This document shows positions 1 to 8,784 of a DNA stretch of 64,000 bases, piece by piece (within the stretch, counting starts at the first letter, position 1; every line of letters starts with the position of its first letter). The DNA comes from HGM04593 sp045660825 (GTDB taxonomy: Bacteria; Bacteroidota; Bacteroidia; Bacteroidales; Bacteroidaceae): the NCBI GenBank assembly GCA_045660825.1, contig JAZREN010000067.1, forward strand, positions 5,285-69,284, in the 5' to 3' direction. The notes under the pieces are model-generated. The model had not been told where the DNA came from, made no database searches, and saw only the letters and a list, made by a program, of their open reading frames with translations. The position numbers and the translations under genes are program-made.

Positions 1-3000
1 ATAAGGAAGAGGAGGAGACACCCGAAGTAGAGCCCGAGGATGGCGAGGTAGTGTATGTATATCTCTCCAATGGTGATGTAGAGGGATATTCACTCGCATC
101 GCTCGATGGTGACTACTACACATCAAACGGTACTGTATATTTCCCGTTGTCTGGTGGTGAGACTGTGTACTACACCAAGAGTGAGTATGACAGCATTTCT
201 ACAGTAAGGCCGGTGTTGCCCACAATGACATCGTTCAAGTTCAACAACAAATATAACCCCACGCTGAATGTGGATGTTGAGTGTGCCGAGATTACAAATG
301 ACATCAATCTCAGTGTCAACGCTATTGGCAAGTGGCTCACAGCAAGCTTCCAGTTGAGCGATGACAAAGCTGTCGCTTATGTCGATACCGTGCTCCAGGT
401 GAGCAAGGAGACACGTCAGAGCTTTGCAAAGACCGTTTCATACAAGGTGACCTATCCTGGTTACAACATCGTAAAGAGAATAAAGGTGCAGGATGAAATA
501 TGGTCAACACCTTCGGTTTCGGGCGAGACTGTGGAGGTCAGCCTCACAGCCGATATGCTCTCTACCAACAAGCCTTCTACAAGCAGCAACGAATCGCTTG
601 CAAACCTGCTCGACAGTAATCCTTCGACAATATTCCACTCAACATGGGGTAGTGCCAACAATGCGACAGTCAATGTGAATGCATATATCGAGATTGCATT
701 GCCCGAGCAGTTGGAGAATATACAGCTCTATTATCAGTGCCGTCCGCAGACCGGCTATAACCCACTTGTCTGGGAGATATATGCAAGCAACGATGCCAAT
801 AATTGGAAACTTATCCGCACATTGGATTATATTGCCGATGGCATGCCACGAGGCGGTCGCGGTCAGGAATATACATCACCGACAATTGCTTTGGGTGGCA
901 AGTATTCATACCTGAGAATCGTCCAGACAAGCGGCGAGTACTCGAAGAACCACCTTGCATTGGCCGAGTTGCGCGTGTACAATGTCATTCCTGCGTCAGC
1001 CGAGGAGCCGGTGAAGATTCAGGATGCCATTTATGAGAACCGTCGTGTTCCGTTCGGCAACATATACAATGTGACAATCGATTGGCTCACCGACAGGATT
1101 GCAACAGTGCCACGCATTGATATTGACATTGACGGTGGCCTGTTCGTTACAAGCAAGGACTACTACCTGAATGCGAAGTTCCGCATTTCCGGAAACGGCG
1201 TTTATGACAACTTTGAGGATTCTGTACAGATAAAGGGCCGCGGAAACTCGTCATGGAGCGCAAGCAAGAAACCCTATCGTCTCAAGTTTGAGGAGAAGGT
1301 GAAACCTTTCGGTCTCACCAAGGGCAAGAGCTGGGTACTGCTTGCAAATGCGCAGAGAGGTTCGCTCATGGCAAATGCCATTGCCATGAAGATCGGACAG
1401 ATGGCAGGCGCAAAATACCCCAACCACATTATCCCTGTCGAGCTGTACATGAACGGTATTTATATGGGTAGCTATATGTTCACCGAGAAGGTGGGAATGG
1501 CAAACAACAGTGTAGATATTGACGAGGAAGACGGTTATGTAGTTGAGCTGGATACATACAGCAGTTCCGATGAGCCCATTTACCGTACCGGCAACTATAA
1601 TCTGCCGGTCAAGGTAGCCGAGCCCGACCTTGCCGAGTATGAGGATGTGGATTTTGCAAAGGCACGCCGTGCGGCAATACTTGAGGATTCAAGGGAGATG
1701 CAGAATGCCGTATATCTGGGCGAAGGCCTGGAGGATGTGATGGATGTGGATGCCACAGCGCGCTTCTTCCTTACCAACGACCTTGTACTCAACCAGGAGA
1801 TCAACCACCCCAAGAGTACCTTCTACCACAAGAACGAGAGCGACCCCCAGGGCAAGATTGCCTTTGGTCCGCTATGGGATTTCGACTGGGGATTCAACTA
1901 TGAGAACGGCAGCCAGTATTGCTATTCGGGACAGACATCAAGTGTCATCAAAACTTCAATGGAGGCATATATGTTCTGGCAGGATCTGACAAATGCAGAG
2001 GCCTTCAAGAAACACTATTACCGCGTGTGGAAGGAGTTCATGGAGAACAACTCGATTGCCGAGCTACACGATTACATCGACAGCTACTACAACTTTGCAA
2101 AGACCTCGTTCCAGAACAATGCCTATGAGTGGGGTAGCAGCTATGGTTTCGGCGAGAGCGACCGCGACCGTGCGAAGCAGTGGCTTACAGAGCGCGCAAA
2201 CTATATCTACAATAACCTTGATGAGTATGATGTAAATGACCTCATCTATGCCATGCTTGGTGATGTCAACCTCAACAACCAGTTGACAGTCCATGATGTG
2301 ACAGTGATTACAGCATACATTCAGGGTGATGTATACAAGAGATTCAGCGAGGCCAAAGCCGATGTCAATGCCGACGGATACATTGACCTCCTTGATGCTG
2401 AGATGACAGCCGGCGAGGTAATGATGGCTGATGCGCCTTCGGCAATGTATGCCTACGGAACACCGCTTGCAGCTGGCGAACTATATGGCAATGATGCAGT
2501 GCTTGCGCTTGGAGAGGATGTGATTATGCCATTGAACCTCATGCGTTACAGCGGCGAGGATTACACAGCAATGCAGTTCGATATCAGGGTGCCCGATGGC
2601 GTCTTCATCAATGACATTGTACCTGCCGAGGCTCTTGCTTCACATAACTTCACCTATGAGATGCTCGACATGAATACCTACCGTGTTGTGGTGTACTCCG
2701 AGGATAATGAACTCTTCAGTGGTAGTGACGATGTGATTGTAAACCTTGATGCGAATGCAACATCTGTTATTGAAGAGGACGCCTGCGCAATTGAGATTCT
2801 CAATGCATACGCTGTTGACGGCAATAACGAGGAGGTGCGCTTCGATGATGTAAAGATTGCCTTCAGCCAGTCAACAGGCGTAGCTGATGTCTATGCAACA
2901 TTCTCGCTCAAAGGTGGCGACTGCGTAAAGGTGACTGCACTTGAGGCGCAGGAGATTGCGATATACTCTGTTGATGGTCGTCTTGTACGCAAGGTGCATG

Positions 3001-3077
3001 TGAATGCCGGCACAACAAGAATTGCATTGCCTGCAGGCGTGTATGTTGTGAATGGCGAAAAGGTGTTGGTATATTGA
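1..3077 (+). CDS. CotH-kinase surface protein with F5/8 and dockerin-like domains (5' partial)
   Basis: The frame is open from base 3, and the first codons are an acidic stretch (KEEEETPEVEPEDGE), so the true start lies left of the window. From the GTG at 51 the visible order is: a beta-rich region; a discoidin/F5-8-type-C domain at about residues 170-315; a CotH kinase-like domain at about 350-730 (GRGNSSW, KGKSWVLLAN, GPLWDFDWGF); a dockerin-like double repeat at about 740-800 (GDVNLNNQLTVHD, ADVNADGYIDLLD); a cohesin-like beta region; and a terminal tag ending GVYVVNGEKVLVY. CotH proteins phosphorylate proteins or bind surface scaffolds. The tag resembles Bacteroidota C-terminal sorting domains, so surface export is inferred. 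A paralogous CotH domain lies at 55.7-57.2 kb. Confidence 0.88.
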   Translation, partial: KEEEETPEVEPEDGEVVYVYLSNGDVEGYSLASLDGDYYTSNGTVYFPLSGGETVYYTKSEYDSISTVRPVLPTMTSFKFNNKYNPTLNVDVECAEITNDINLSVNAIGKWLTASFQLSDDKAVAYVDTVLQVSKETRQSFAKTVSYKVTYPGYNIVKRIKVQDEIWSTPSVSGETVEVSLTADMLSTNKPSTSSNESLANLLDSNPSTIFHSTWGSANNATVNVNAYIEIALPEQLENIQLYYQCRPQTGYNPLVWEIYASNDANNWKLIRTLDYIADGMPRGGRGQEYTSPTIALGGKYSYLRIVQTSGEYSKNHLALAELRVYNVIPASAEEPVKIQDAIYENRRVPFGNIYNVTIDWLTDRIATVPRIDIDIDGGLFVTSKDYYLNAKFRISGNGVYDNFEDSVQIKGRGNSSWSASKKPYRLKFEEKVKPFGLTKGKSWVLLANAQRGSLMANAIAMKIGQMAGAKYPNHIIPVELYMNGIYMGSYMFTEKVGMANNSVDIDEEDGYVVELDTYSSSDEPIYRTGNYNLPVKVAEPDLAEYEDVDFAKARRAAILEDSREMQNAVYLGEGLEDVMDVDATARFFLTNDLVLNQEINHPKSTFYHKNESDPQGKIAFGPLWDFDWGFNYENGSQYCYSGQTSSVIKTSMEAYMFWQDLTNAEAFKKHYYRVWKEFMENNSIAELHDYIDSYYNFAKTSFQNNAYEWGSSYGFGESDRDRAKQWLTERANYIYNNLDEYDVNDLIYAMLGDVNLNNQLTVHDVTVITAYIQGDVYKRFSEAKADVNADGYIDLLDAEMTAGEVMMADAPSAMYAYGTPLAAGELYGNDAVLALGEDVIMPLNLMRYSGEDYTAMQFDIRVPDGVFINDIVPAEALASHNFTYEMLDMNTYRVVVYSEDNELFSGSDDVIVNLDANATSVIEEDACAIEILNAYAVDGNNEEVRFDDVKIAFSQSTGVADVYATFSLKGGDCVKVTALEAQEIAIYSVDGRLVRKVHVNAGTTRIALPAGVYVVNGEKVLVY

Positions 3078-3101
3078 TAAAACCGCAAAACCATAAAAAG
3101 C

Positions 3102-3129
3102 AGCGGGGCAGCCATTCGGCTGCCCCGCT
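3102..3129. terminator. Bidirectional hairpin terminator
   Basis: Perfect 12-bp arms (AGCGGGGCAGCC and its complement) enclose a 4-base loop, with an A-rich side before and a T-rich side after. It separates the convergent CotH gene and aldo/keto reductase gene. Confidence 0.85.
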
Positions 3130-3151
3130 CATGTTTTATAATGTATGCTCC

Positions 3152-4150
3152 TTAAAATACCTTGTGAGGGTAGAGTGGCAGTTCCTTGCATATCTCCTGC
3201 GAAACCTCTATGCAACGTAGTGACTCGGTGAACTGCTCGGGGGTGCGTGCACCTACAAGCACCGATGTCACTCCCTCCTGTGCAAGCACCCATGCCAGTG
3301 ACATTGTGGCGAGCGATTCGCCGCGCTCAATAGCCATTCTATTGAGCGTGTTCAGGTACTCCACAAACTGTGGCGTCAGTTTATCCTGTTGCAGTGAACC
3401 GCCGCGTGCCATGCGTGAATCGCTTGGTATGCCGCCAAGGTAGCGCGATGTAAGCAAGCCCTGTGCAAGCGCCGAGAAGGAGATGAACCCGATGCCCTCG
3501 TTTTTGCAATAGGCAGGGATGCCCTCCTCCTGTACCGCTCTGTCGAGCAGGTTAAGGCGCCCCTGGAAGATGAGTGGCGGAACACCCTGTTTGCGTAGGA
3601 ACTCATTCGCGTATTTCAGTGCTTCGAGTGGCCAGCGCGAGATACCTATGTAAAGAGCCTTGCCCGCACGCACAATGTCCACAAGTGTCTGCAGTGTTTC
3701 GTCGAGCGGTGTTACAGGGTCGTAGCGATGGATGTAGAACAGGTCGACATAATCCAACTGCATGCGTATGAGGCTCTGGTCAAGGCTTGCCATAAGATGC
3801 TTGCGCGAACCCCAGCTGCCATAAGGCCCCGCCCACATGTCATATCCTGCCTTTGAGGCGATGAACAGTTCGTCGCGGTGGGTGTGGAAATCGTCCTTCA
3901 GCATACGGCCCAGCAGCTCCTCGGCGGCTCCCGGTGGCGGGCCATAGTTGTTGGCGAGGTCAAAGTGTGTCACACCGTTGTCGAATGCCAGGCGTGCTAT
4001 TGCGCGCGCATTGTCGTATGATGCGTCGGCACCGAAGTTCTGCCAGAAACCAAGACTCACCTTTGGCAGCAATATTCCACTATTGCCGCAACGGCGGTAT
4101 TTCTTCTCGCTGCTACTATATCTTGTTGCTGAAGCAATGTACTTTTCCAT
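3152..4150 (-). CDS. Aldo/keto reductase (YghZ/Kv-beta-like)
   Basis: NADPH-dependent reductase of small carbonyl compounds, cytosolic. Family marks include VSLGFWQNFG near the N-terminus, FDLANNYGPPPGAAEELLG (catalytic Asp/Tyr region), the Lys region IASKAGY, the barrel strand DLFYIHRYDP, and SVLVGARTPEQ near the C-terminus for the cofactor phosphate. The length of 332 residues fits. I start at the ATG at 4150 (MEKYIASATRY). A longer in-frame version from 4216 would run through the gene's own promoter and into the end of the upstream DraG gene, and its extra N-terminus has no family likeness. The substrate cannot be read from sequence. Confidence 0.9.
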   Translation of the reverse strand: MEKYIASATRYSSSEKKYRRCGNSGILLPKVSLGFWQNFGADASYDNARAIARLAFDNGVTHFDLANNYGPPPGAAEELLGRMLKDDFHTHRDELFIASKAGYDMWAGPYGSWGSRKHLMASLDQSLIRMQLDYVDLFYIHRYDPVTPLDETLQTLVDIVRAGKALYIGISRWPLEALKYANEFLRKQGVPPLIFQGRLNLLDRAVQEEGIPAYCKNEGIGFISFSALAQGLLTSRYLGGIPSDSRMARGGSLQQDKLTPQFVEYLNTLNRMAIERGESLATMSLAWVLAQEGVTSVLVGARTPEQFTESLRCIEVSQEICKELPLYPHKVF

Positions 4151-4185
4151 GGTTCGGATGGTTCTTTGTCCTAAACTGTTTGTGT

Positions 4186-4217
4186 CAAAGATAACAGCAA
4201 TTGCGCTAGAAAACAAA
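4186..4217 (-). promoter_or_regulatory. Bacteroidota promoter for the aldo/keto reductase
   Basis: On the minus strand, -33 TTTG (4217-4214), a 20-bp spacer and -7 TATCTTTG (4193-4186) match the consensus exactly. It overlaps the 3' end of the DraG gene and gives a leader of about 30 nt to the ATG at 4150. Confidence 0.8.
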
Positions 4218-5462
4218 TTTTTTACAGCCTTCTATGACCTCGCGGAACTCCTTTGGCAGATAAACATTGGGGCGGTCGGCAATGCTCCTGAATAGTGGGG
4301 CTATCTCCGTGGGTGAATAGCCGGCTTTCTTTGAGCAGCCAATGTCGGTGACAAGGAATGTCAGTTCGGGGTGGCTCTTAACGTAGTTGATGAAACGCTC
4401 TGTCGCTTCCTTTATCTCGTTGAGTGTGGCACCAACTGTGGGTATGGCATACGAATCGCCGCACAAGCCTTCCAGCTGGTGCTTCGAACGGAACCTGCGG
4501 TTGGCAATGTAACCCTTTGATTCGTTGTTTCTCATTGCGGTAGCATTGTTTTCCAACATCTCTTTTCCGCTGCCATACACAAGCACGTGCCCCCTCTTTA
4601 CCCATCGGTCGAATGTCGCAGGGGTGTTCCTGTTCTCCAACTCCAGGCCGTCGAACTCGTTGATTATGTCAATAATGTCTTTGGGCAGGAATTCTTGGAC
4701 TCCCTTGATGATTCCGTCGGGAACTCCATAGTATGCAGCCGCAATGCCACCCGCCATGCAAGCAATGGTGTCTACGTCGCCGCCATATGAAATGGCGGTT
4801 CTCAAAGCATCCTCGTACCCTGTGGAGTGCAGGAATGCCATTATGGCAACGGGGCATGTGTTCTCAGCCCATTCGCGCTCCCTTTGCATCTTGTTCACGT
4901 TGTCGAACTCATTTACAAGGGTGCGTATCTCATTGTCATTCAGTCCAAGATTGTACCCGAAGGTCTTTTCTATGAACTCCTTTATCTCCTCCTTGCTTCT
5001 CTTTTCCTTTGCCATGAACACAGCAGTGGCGATTGATTGTGCTCCGGCAATGCCGCCTGGTGAGTTGTGCGTGATGATTGCAGTCTCCTTTGCAAGCGTC
5101 ATGGCTTCGTCAATGGATTTTGCAAAGAATCCCACCGGGCACACCCTCATTCCACTGCCGTTGCCTTTGCTGTCATTTGTTGCGGTGGGGTCTTGTTCCC
5201 TGCGCTTTTTCCAACTCTTGAACGAGCGCCCGAAGCCGGCATATGTGTATCTGCTGCCCCAGTCATATATTGCGTCGGCAAAACTCCTGCCATGTAGCAG
5301 TGCATCGGCAATAGCTGTCGTCAGCACGGTGTCGTCGGTAAAGGAGCATGCACTCCTGAACAGCTTGAACCTTGTGGGTATCTTGTCGGCGAACTCGAAG
5401 GTTGAGCCAACAACGTCGCCAATGACGGCTCCTATTATACGGTTTTTGGAATCTGTAGTCAT
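4206..5462 (-). CDS. ADP-ribosylglycohydrolase (DraG) fused to A1S_2505-like domain
   Basis: Residues 1 to about 270 are a DraG-type ADP-ribosylglycohydrolase, which removes ADP-ribose from proteins or nucleic acids with a binuclear metal centre. Visible motifs are GAVIGDVVGSTFEF, the metal-binding FTDDT, THNSPGGIAGAQS and GGDVDT. Residues about 285-418 form a second domain: VLVYGSG, GDSYAIPT, HPELTFLVTDIGC, EIAPLFRS, NVYLPKEF. That pattern is the A1S_2505-like phage domain related to macro domains, although the usual glycine-rich loop is degenerate. It is the last gene of a leftward operon (NADAR, RmuC, unknown, DraG), 19 bp after its neighbour. The DraG call is firm, the C-terminal assignment moderate. 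Confidence 0.87.
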   Translation of the reverse strand: MTTDSKNRIIGAVIGDVVGSTFEFADKIPTRFKLFRSACSFTDDTVLTTAIADALLHGRSFADAIYDWGSRYTYAGFGRSFKSWKKRREQDPTATNDSKGNGSGMRVCPVGFFAKSIDEAMTLAKETAIITHNSPGGIAGAQSIATAVFMAKEKRSKEEIKEFIEKTFGYNLGLNDNEIRTLVNEFDNVNKMQREREWAENTCPVAIMAFLHSTGYEDALRTAISYGGDVDTIACMAGGIAAAYYGVPDGIIKGVQEFLPKDIIDIINEFDGLELENRNTPATFDRWVKRGHVLVYGSGKEMLENNATAMRNNESKGYIANRRFRSKHQLEGLCGDSYAIPTVGATLNEIKEATERFINYVKSHPELTFLVTDIGCSKKAGYSPTEIAPLFRSIADRPNVYLPKEFREVIEGCKKFVF

Positions 5463-5481
5463 GGTTGATTATTTTGTGGAT

Positions 5482-6081
5482 TTATATCAATGCGTAGACT
5501 ATGTCATTTACGGGGTTCCCTTCAAGGTCGGTATATTCGTCGTCACTTTCCCTTATACATATGTAGAAATGCTCCTTGCACTCAGTGGGGTAGTCGTCTG
5601 TGAATTGCGGGAATGCAGTGCGCACCTCTTCCATGTTGTAGCCGACTCTTCTCAGTGCCTCCCAAACGCAACCCTCGCCGTCAAAAACCTTTATTATTGC
5701 CGTACCGTTATGGCGGTACAAGGTTATAGTGTTTCCTATGCTGCTGTCCCACTCCTCGTTGGTGTGGTACTCTTTGCCGGGTACAAACAGTGCATCGTTG
5801 CGTCGTAGCCACTCGCGTCGCTCCATCAGGCAGCCGCTTTCCAGGTCTATGGCAATATAGCTGTTGTACTTTGCATCTTCTTTAAAAGTGGAGAGGCAGG
5901 TCATTATCTCCTGTGCTGTCATTGCAAACTCCGCATGCTCCCACTCGTAACCGTTTCTGTCACCAACTTCATATTGTGTGCCTGCAATGGCAATGGCACC
6001 GTCGTTATATATTATGGTAGCCGGCCTGTTCCCGTCACTAAAGTGCAGGCCGGGTCGGCTACCAATGTCAAACATTCCCAT
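5482..6081 (-). CDS. Unknown 199-residue protein in NADAR/DraG operon
   Basis: Not recognised. It is a soluble, acidic protein with no signal peptide or membrane segment. The N-terminal part looks beta-rich (RPATIIYNDGAIAIAGTQYEV); the middle carries SYIAIDLESGCLMERREWL and NTITLYRHNGTAIIKV; the C-terminus is strongly acidic (ESDDEYTDLEGN). It sits between rmuC (6 bp upstream) and the DraG fusion (19 bp downstream), so co-transcription is near certain. A role as accessory or substrate of the ADP-ribose enzymes is inference from position only. Confidence 0.75.
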   Translation of the reverse strand: MGMFDIGSRPGLHFSDGNRPATIIYNDGAIAIAGTQYEVGDRNGYEWEHAEFAMTAQEIMTCLSTFKEDAKYNSYIAIDLESGCLMERREWLRRNDALFVPGKEYHTNEEWDSSIGNTITLYRHNGTAIIKVFDGEGCVWEALRRVGYNMEEVRTAFPQFTDDYPTECKEHFYICIRESDDEYTDLEGNPVNDIVYALI

Positions 6082-6087
6082 GTCAGG

Positions 6088-7572
6088 TTATTCTATTTCT
6101 GTTACAGTTTCGGTTGGCAGGGGGAACTTCTTGTTCTGCTTGGCACCAAGCTTCTCAAGCTTGGCACAGGTGGAGATGATGCTGTGTCCGCCAGGGGTCA
6201 GCTTCTTCTCGCACTCCTCAAAGGCATGCTGTGCATCCCTGATACCCTTGCCGATGCTTTCATAGTTCTTCAAGAACTTGCCCACTCGGTCCAGAAGCTC
6301 GTTCGCAAGCTCGTATACCTTCTCGTGGTTCTCGGCCTGTGCAATGTGTGTCCATGTGAGGCTTATCATGCGCAAGGCTGCAAAGAGAGTCTGCTCGTCG
6401 GCAATGAACACGTTCTGCTCCATGGCGTTGCGCCACAGGTCGGGCTGTGCGTTCAGTGCTGTCCACAGAGCACCGGTGTGTGGTACGAACATGATCACAT
6501 AGTCCATCTTCACCTTTGGAGCTTGAATGTAAGACGAGTAGTCTTTCTTTGAGAGCTCCTTCACGTGCTTCTGTATGCTCTCGATGTGAGCCTTCAGGAA
6601 TCTCTGGCGATCCTCTTCATTCTCGGCATTCACGTAGTCCATGAATGCTGTGAGCGATACCTTGGAGTCGATGATTATCTCGCGGTTGCTGTCAATGTGC
6701 ATGATTACGTCGGGGCGCAGGTTGCTGCCGGTGTCGGTTCTCACCACATTGCCCTTGCTGTCGCGTATCGTTGTCTGTATCTCGTAGTGTACGCCCTGTG
6801 TGAGGCCCTGTGATGTGAGCAATTCATCAAGTACGCGCTCTCCCCAGTCGCCCTGCACCTTGCTTTTATGCTTGAATACACGCGCAAGCTCGTCGGCGCT
6901 CTCCTTGGCCGCCGCACTCTGCTTCATCATGTTCTCAAGGTTCACCTTCATCTCGCTGCTAAGCTCGGTGTGCTTCAATGTGCTCTCGCTCATGGTCTGC
7001 TTCATCTTCTCGATTGTCTCGCGCAGTGGGTTTACAATCTGTCCAAGGTTGGTGTTGCTTGCCTCGGCAAACTCCTTCTGGCGCTGTTTGAGCATCTCGT
7101 CGGTGGCACTCTTTACCTGCGCTGTCACCTTTTCCATTGTCTCTTCAAAGAGATCCTGCTGCGCCTTCATGGCCTGCGCATGTCTCTTCTCCAGTGCTTC
7201 CATTGCCTCCTGTGCCTTCTTCTCGGCTTCGGCCTTTGCCTCGGCAACGCGCTTTTCGCAGTCGGTCTTCGCACTCTCTACCAGTTCCTTGGCATCGGCC
7301 TTTGCACTCTCAATCTCCTCCTTGGCTTCGGCAATGCGCTTCTCGCAGTCGGCCTTAGCGCTTTCTATCTGCTCTTTAGCCTCGGCTTTTACGCCCTCAA
7401 TCTGTTTCAGGTGGTTCGCTGAGGCAAGTTCGGCATTTGCCTTCTCGTTCTCAAGCTGCCACTGCAACTTGTCGACAATGTTCTGCGCGCCATTGTTCTT
7501 TCCGCGTGCAATAACAAAGCCAACCAACACACCCAATGCCACTCCCAAAATAATTGCAATAATGATTTCCAT
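6088..7572 (-). CDS. rmuC: RmuC family DNA recombination protein
   Basis: RmuC proteins limit recombination at inverted repeats and carry a PD-(D/E)xK-like nuclease core. An N-terminal hydrophobic helix (about residues 3-20) anchors the protein. A long charged coiled coil to about residue 210 contains imperfect repeats of the form IESAKADCEKR-IAEAK. The RmuC domain spans about 230-440 (GDWGERVLDELL, GSNLRPDVIMH, EIIIDSKVS, the last two providing the Asp/Lys active-site residues, and MFVPHTGALWTAL). The length of 494 is normal. It is 24 bp after the NADAR gene and 6 bp before the unknown gene. RmuC is often a stand-alone housekeeping gene, so its place between ADP-ribose genes is notable. Confidence 0.93.
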   Translation of the reverse strand: MEIIIAIILGVALGVLVGFVIARGKNNGAQNIVDKLQWQLENEKANAELASANHLKQIEGVKAEAKEQIESAKADCEKRIAEAKEEIESAKADAKELVESAKTDCEKRVAEAKAEAEKKAQEAMEALEKRHAQAMKAQQDLFEETMEKVTAQVKSATDEMLKQRQKEFAEASNTNLGQIVNPLRETIEKMKQTMSESTLKHTELSSEMKVNLENMMKQSAAAKESADELARVFKHKSKVQGDWGERVLDELLTSQGLTQGVHYEIQTTIRDSKGNVVRTDTGSNLRPDVIMHIDSNREIIIDSKVSLTAFMDYVNAENEEDRQRFLKAHIESIQKHVKELSKKDYSSYIQAPKVKMDYVIMFVPHTGALWTALNAQPDLWRNAMEQNVFIADEQTLFAALRMISLTWTHIAQAENHEKVYELANELLDRVGKFLKNYESIGKGIRDAQHAFEECEKKLTPGGHSIISTCAKLEKLGAKQNKKFPLPTETVTEIE

Positions 7573-7596
7573 AGTATATGTTTTTTTATCAGTTTA

Positions 7597-8313
7597 TTAA
7601 AGGTTTAAAACAGGTTTGCCAAATACGTGCAAGTCCTCGGGTAACGAGTACTCCAATTTGCCTTTTGCCTCGCGTAACTGTGCAAGCAACTTGCCCAGTA
7701 CGTTGCAGCCGAAATAGTATTTCTTGCCCTCGAATTCCACCAGGCCTGCTCCCCAGAAGAGGTTCGACGAGTAGTTTGTGCTTGTGGCATTCTCTACCGG
7801 GAGTTTTGGGGTGGAATGGAGCACCTTGCGGAATATCGGGTTGTCGCGGTATTTCAGGTTCAGGCAATACTTCATCCATTCGGTCTGTATAATCTTCCAG
7901 TCCTTGCGCTCCATGCCACGGAACTTTGACTTGTATTCCCCCTTTTTTATGGCGTCGACCCTGACGCCCTGGAAAAGATTGTTCTTCAACCACTCGTGTG
8001 CCTCAATGCTGTCCATGCGTGCAATGTTGTACAGTATCTCAATCTGGCGGAAACGGTAGTCTCCGTAGTGCAGCCAGGTATTCTCTTCCCTGATGGGTGA
8101 GAGTGACATGTTGTCGAGTTCGTAGAATGGCGTGCCTTGCTTTGTGGTGAATGGTGCGCACTCCTCGGCCGGGTATAGCCCGAACTTCTGCAGCTGTGCA
8201 AAATCGTCCTCGGTTTCGGGAATCAGTTCGTCCACTGATGCTACAACCTCTTCAAGTTTCTTACGGAATTTCTCGTCCTCAAGTTTCGATTTGATGAATT
8301 CAACCTTTGTCAT
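7597..8313 (-). CDS. NADAR domain N-glycosidase (YbiA-like)
   Basis: NADAR domains cleave N-glycosidic bonds; known members remove ADP-ribose from guanine bases or hydrolyse riboflavin intermediates. Family marks here are WLHYGDYRFRQIEILYNIARM (helix with the conserved Glu, interrupted here as YRFRQIE), the WMKYCLNLKYRDNPIFRKVL helix region, then ENATSTNYSSNLFWGAG and FGCNVLGKLLAQLR, matching the usual E-x-S-x-D-x-x-WG-x-G and G-x-N-x-LG-x-L-x-x-x-R motifs. Residues 1 to about 60 are a helical extension. It is the first gene of the leftward operon, and an operator-like palindrome covers its promoter. Substrate in this organism is inferred. Confidence 0.82.
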   Translation of the reverse strand: MTKVEFIKSKLEDEKFRKKLEEVVASVDELIPETEDDFAQLQKFGLYPAEECAPFTTKQGTPFYELDNMSLSPIREENTWLHYGDYRFRQIEILYNIARMDSIEAHEWLKNNLFQGVRVDAIKKGEYKSKFRGMERKDWKIIQTEWMKYCLNLKYRDNPIFRKVLHSTPKLPVENATSTNYSSNLFWGAGLVEFEGKKYYFGCNVLGKLLAQLREAKGKLEYSLPEDLHVFGKPVLNL

Positions 8314-8347
8314 AGTTTCTTTTGTATATTATCTCTTGATTATGGTG

Positions 8348-8387
8348 CAAAACTAAAACGCAATTGTGCAATGTTGCTGCACAATTG
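8348..8387 (-). promoter_or_regulatory. NADAR operon promoter with overlapping palindromic operator
   Basis: Minus-strand -7 element TAGTTTTG at 8355-8348. Directly upstream, in the spacer and -33 zone, is a perfect inverted repeat: CAATTGTGCA (8361-8370), 7 bp, TGCACAATTG (8378-8387). No good -33 box is visible, as expected for a regulated promoter. The same palindrome class recurs at 13514-13538 beside the WYL gene. Confidence 0.7.
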
Positions 8388-8530
8388 ATACAAATTTGTG
8401 GAAATAATAAAAATAATAGTTGATATGAATAGAAATAATAGTCGCGAATCGGTAGTTCAAATGTACGAAAAAAATATGGGAAATGCAAATATTTTCCAAT
8501 GTTTATTTTAGCCTTTAATGGCGCGAAAAC

Positions 8531-8560
8531 TTGTTTTTCTGCGAAAATTTTCGTATCTTG
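8531..8560 (+). promoter_or_regulatory. Promoter of the rightward small-ORF/NADAR operon
   Basis: TTG (8531-8533), 20 bp, TATCTTG (8554-8560), one base short of the full TAnnTTTG consensus. It lies about 45 bp before the 53-codon gene. Confidence 0.55.
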
Positions 8561-8606
8561 CAATAGATTTTCAAAGTAGCCAATCATTACCTTATTAATA
8601 TAATAT

Positions 8607-8768
8607 ATGAGTAAGACAGTTATCAGAAGCAAAACGCAAAAGGAGTTGTTCGATGCATTTCCGTTGGCAGGTCACCCGTCAAAAGAGTCCCTGCTCAAGG
8701 CAAATGCCGGTTTTCATGAAGAGATACTTGCCTTCAACCCACATGAGTTGTTGAAAGAGTGTAAATGA
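8607..8768 (+). CDS. 53-residue unknown protein
   Basis: ATG at 8607 to TGA at 8766-8768, below the usual size cut-off. The protein begins MSKTVIRSKTQKELFDAF and ends NPHELLKECK. It is charged, soluble and probably helical. It follows a promoter-like sequence by about 45 bp and precedes the NADAR-like gene by 16 bp, so expression with that gene is likely. No family recognised. A partner, antitoxin-like or targeting peptide role is possible, but nothing in the sequence decides it. Confidence 0.6.
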   Translation: MSKTVIRSKTQKELFDAFPLAGHPSKESLLKANAGFHEEILAFNPHELLKECK

Positions 8769-8784
8769 TTAAAGAGTTAAGAGA

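Noticed and set aside
1..3077. Cellulosome component because of the dockerin-like repeat
   Set aside because: The repeat accompanies a CotH domain and a sorting-like tag; no cohesin scaffold or cellulase is in view.
4744..5808. 354-codon plus-strand frame opposite the DraG and unknown genes
   Set aside because: It is antisense to genes with clear family motifs and has no recognisable domain.
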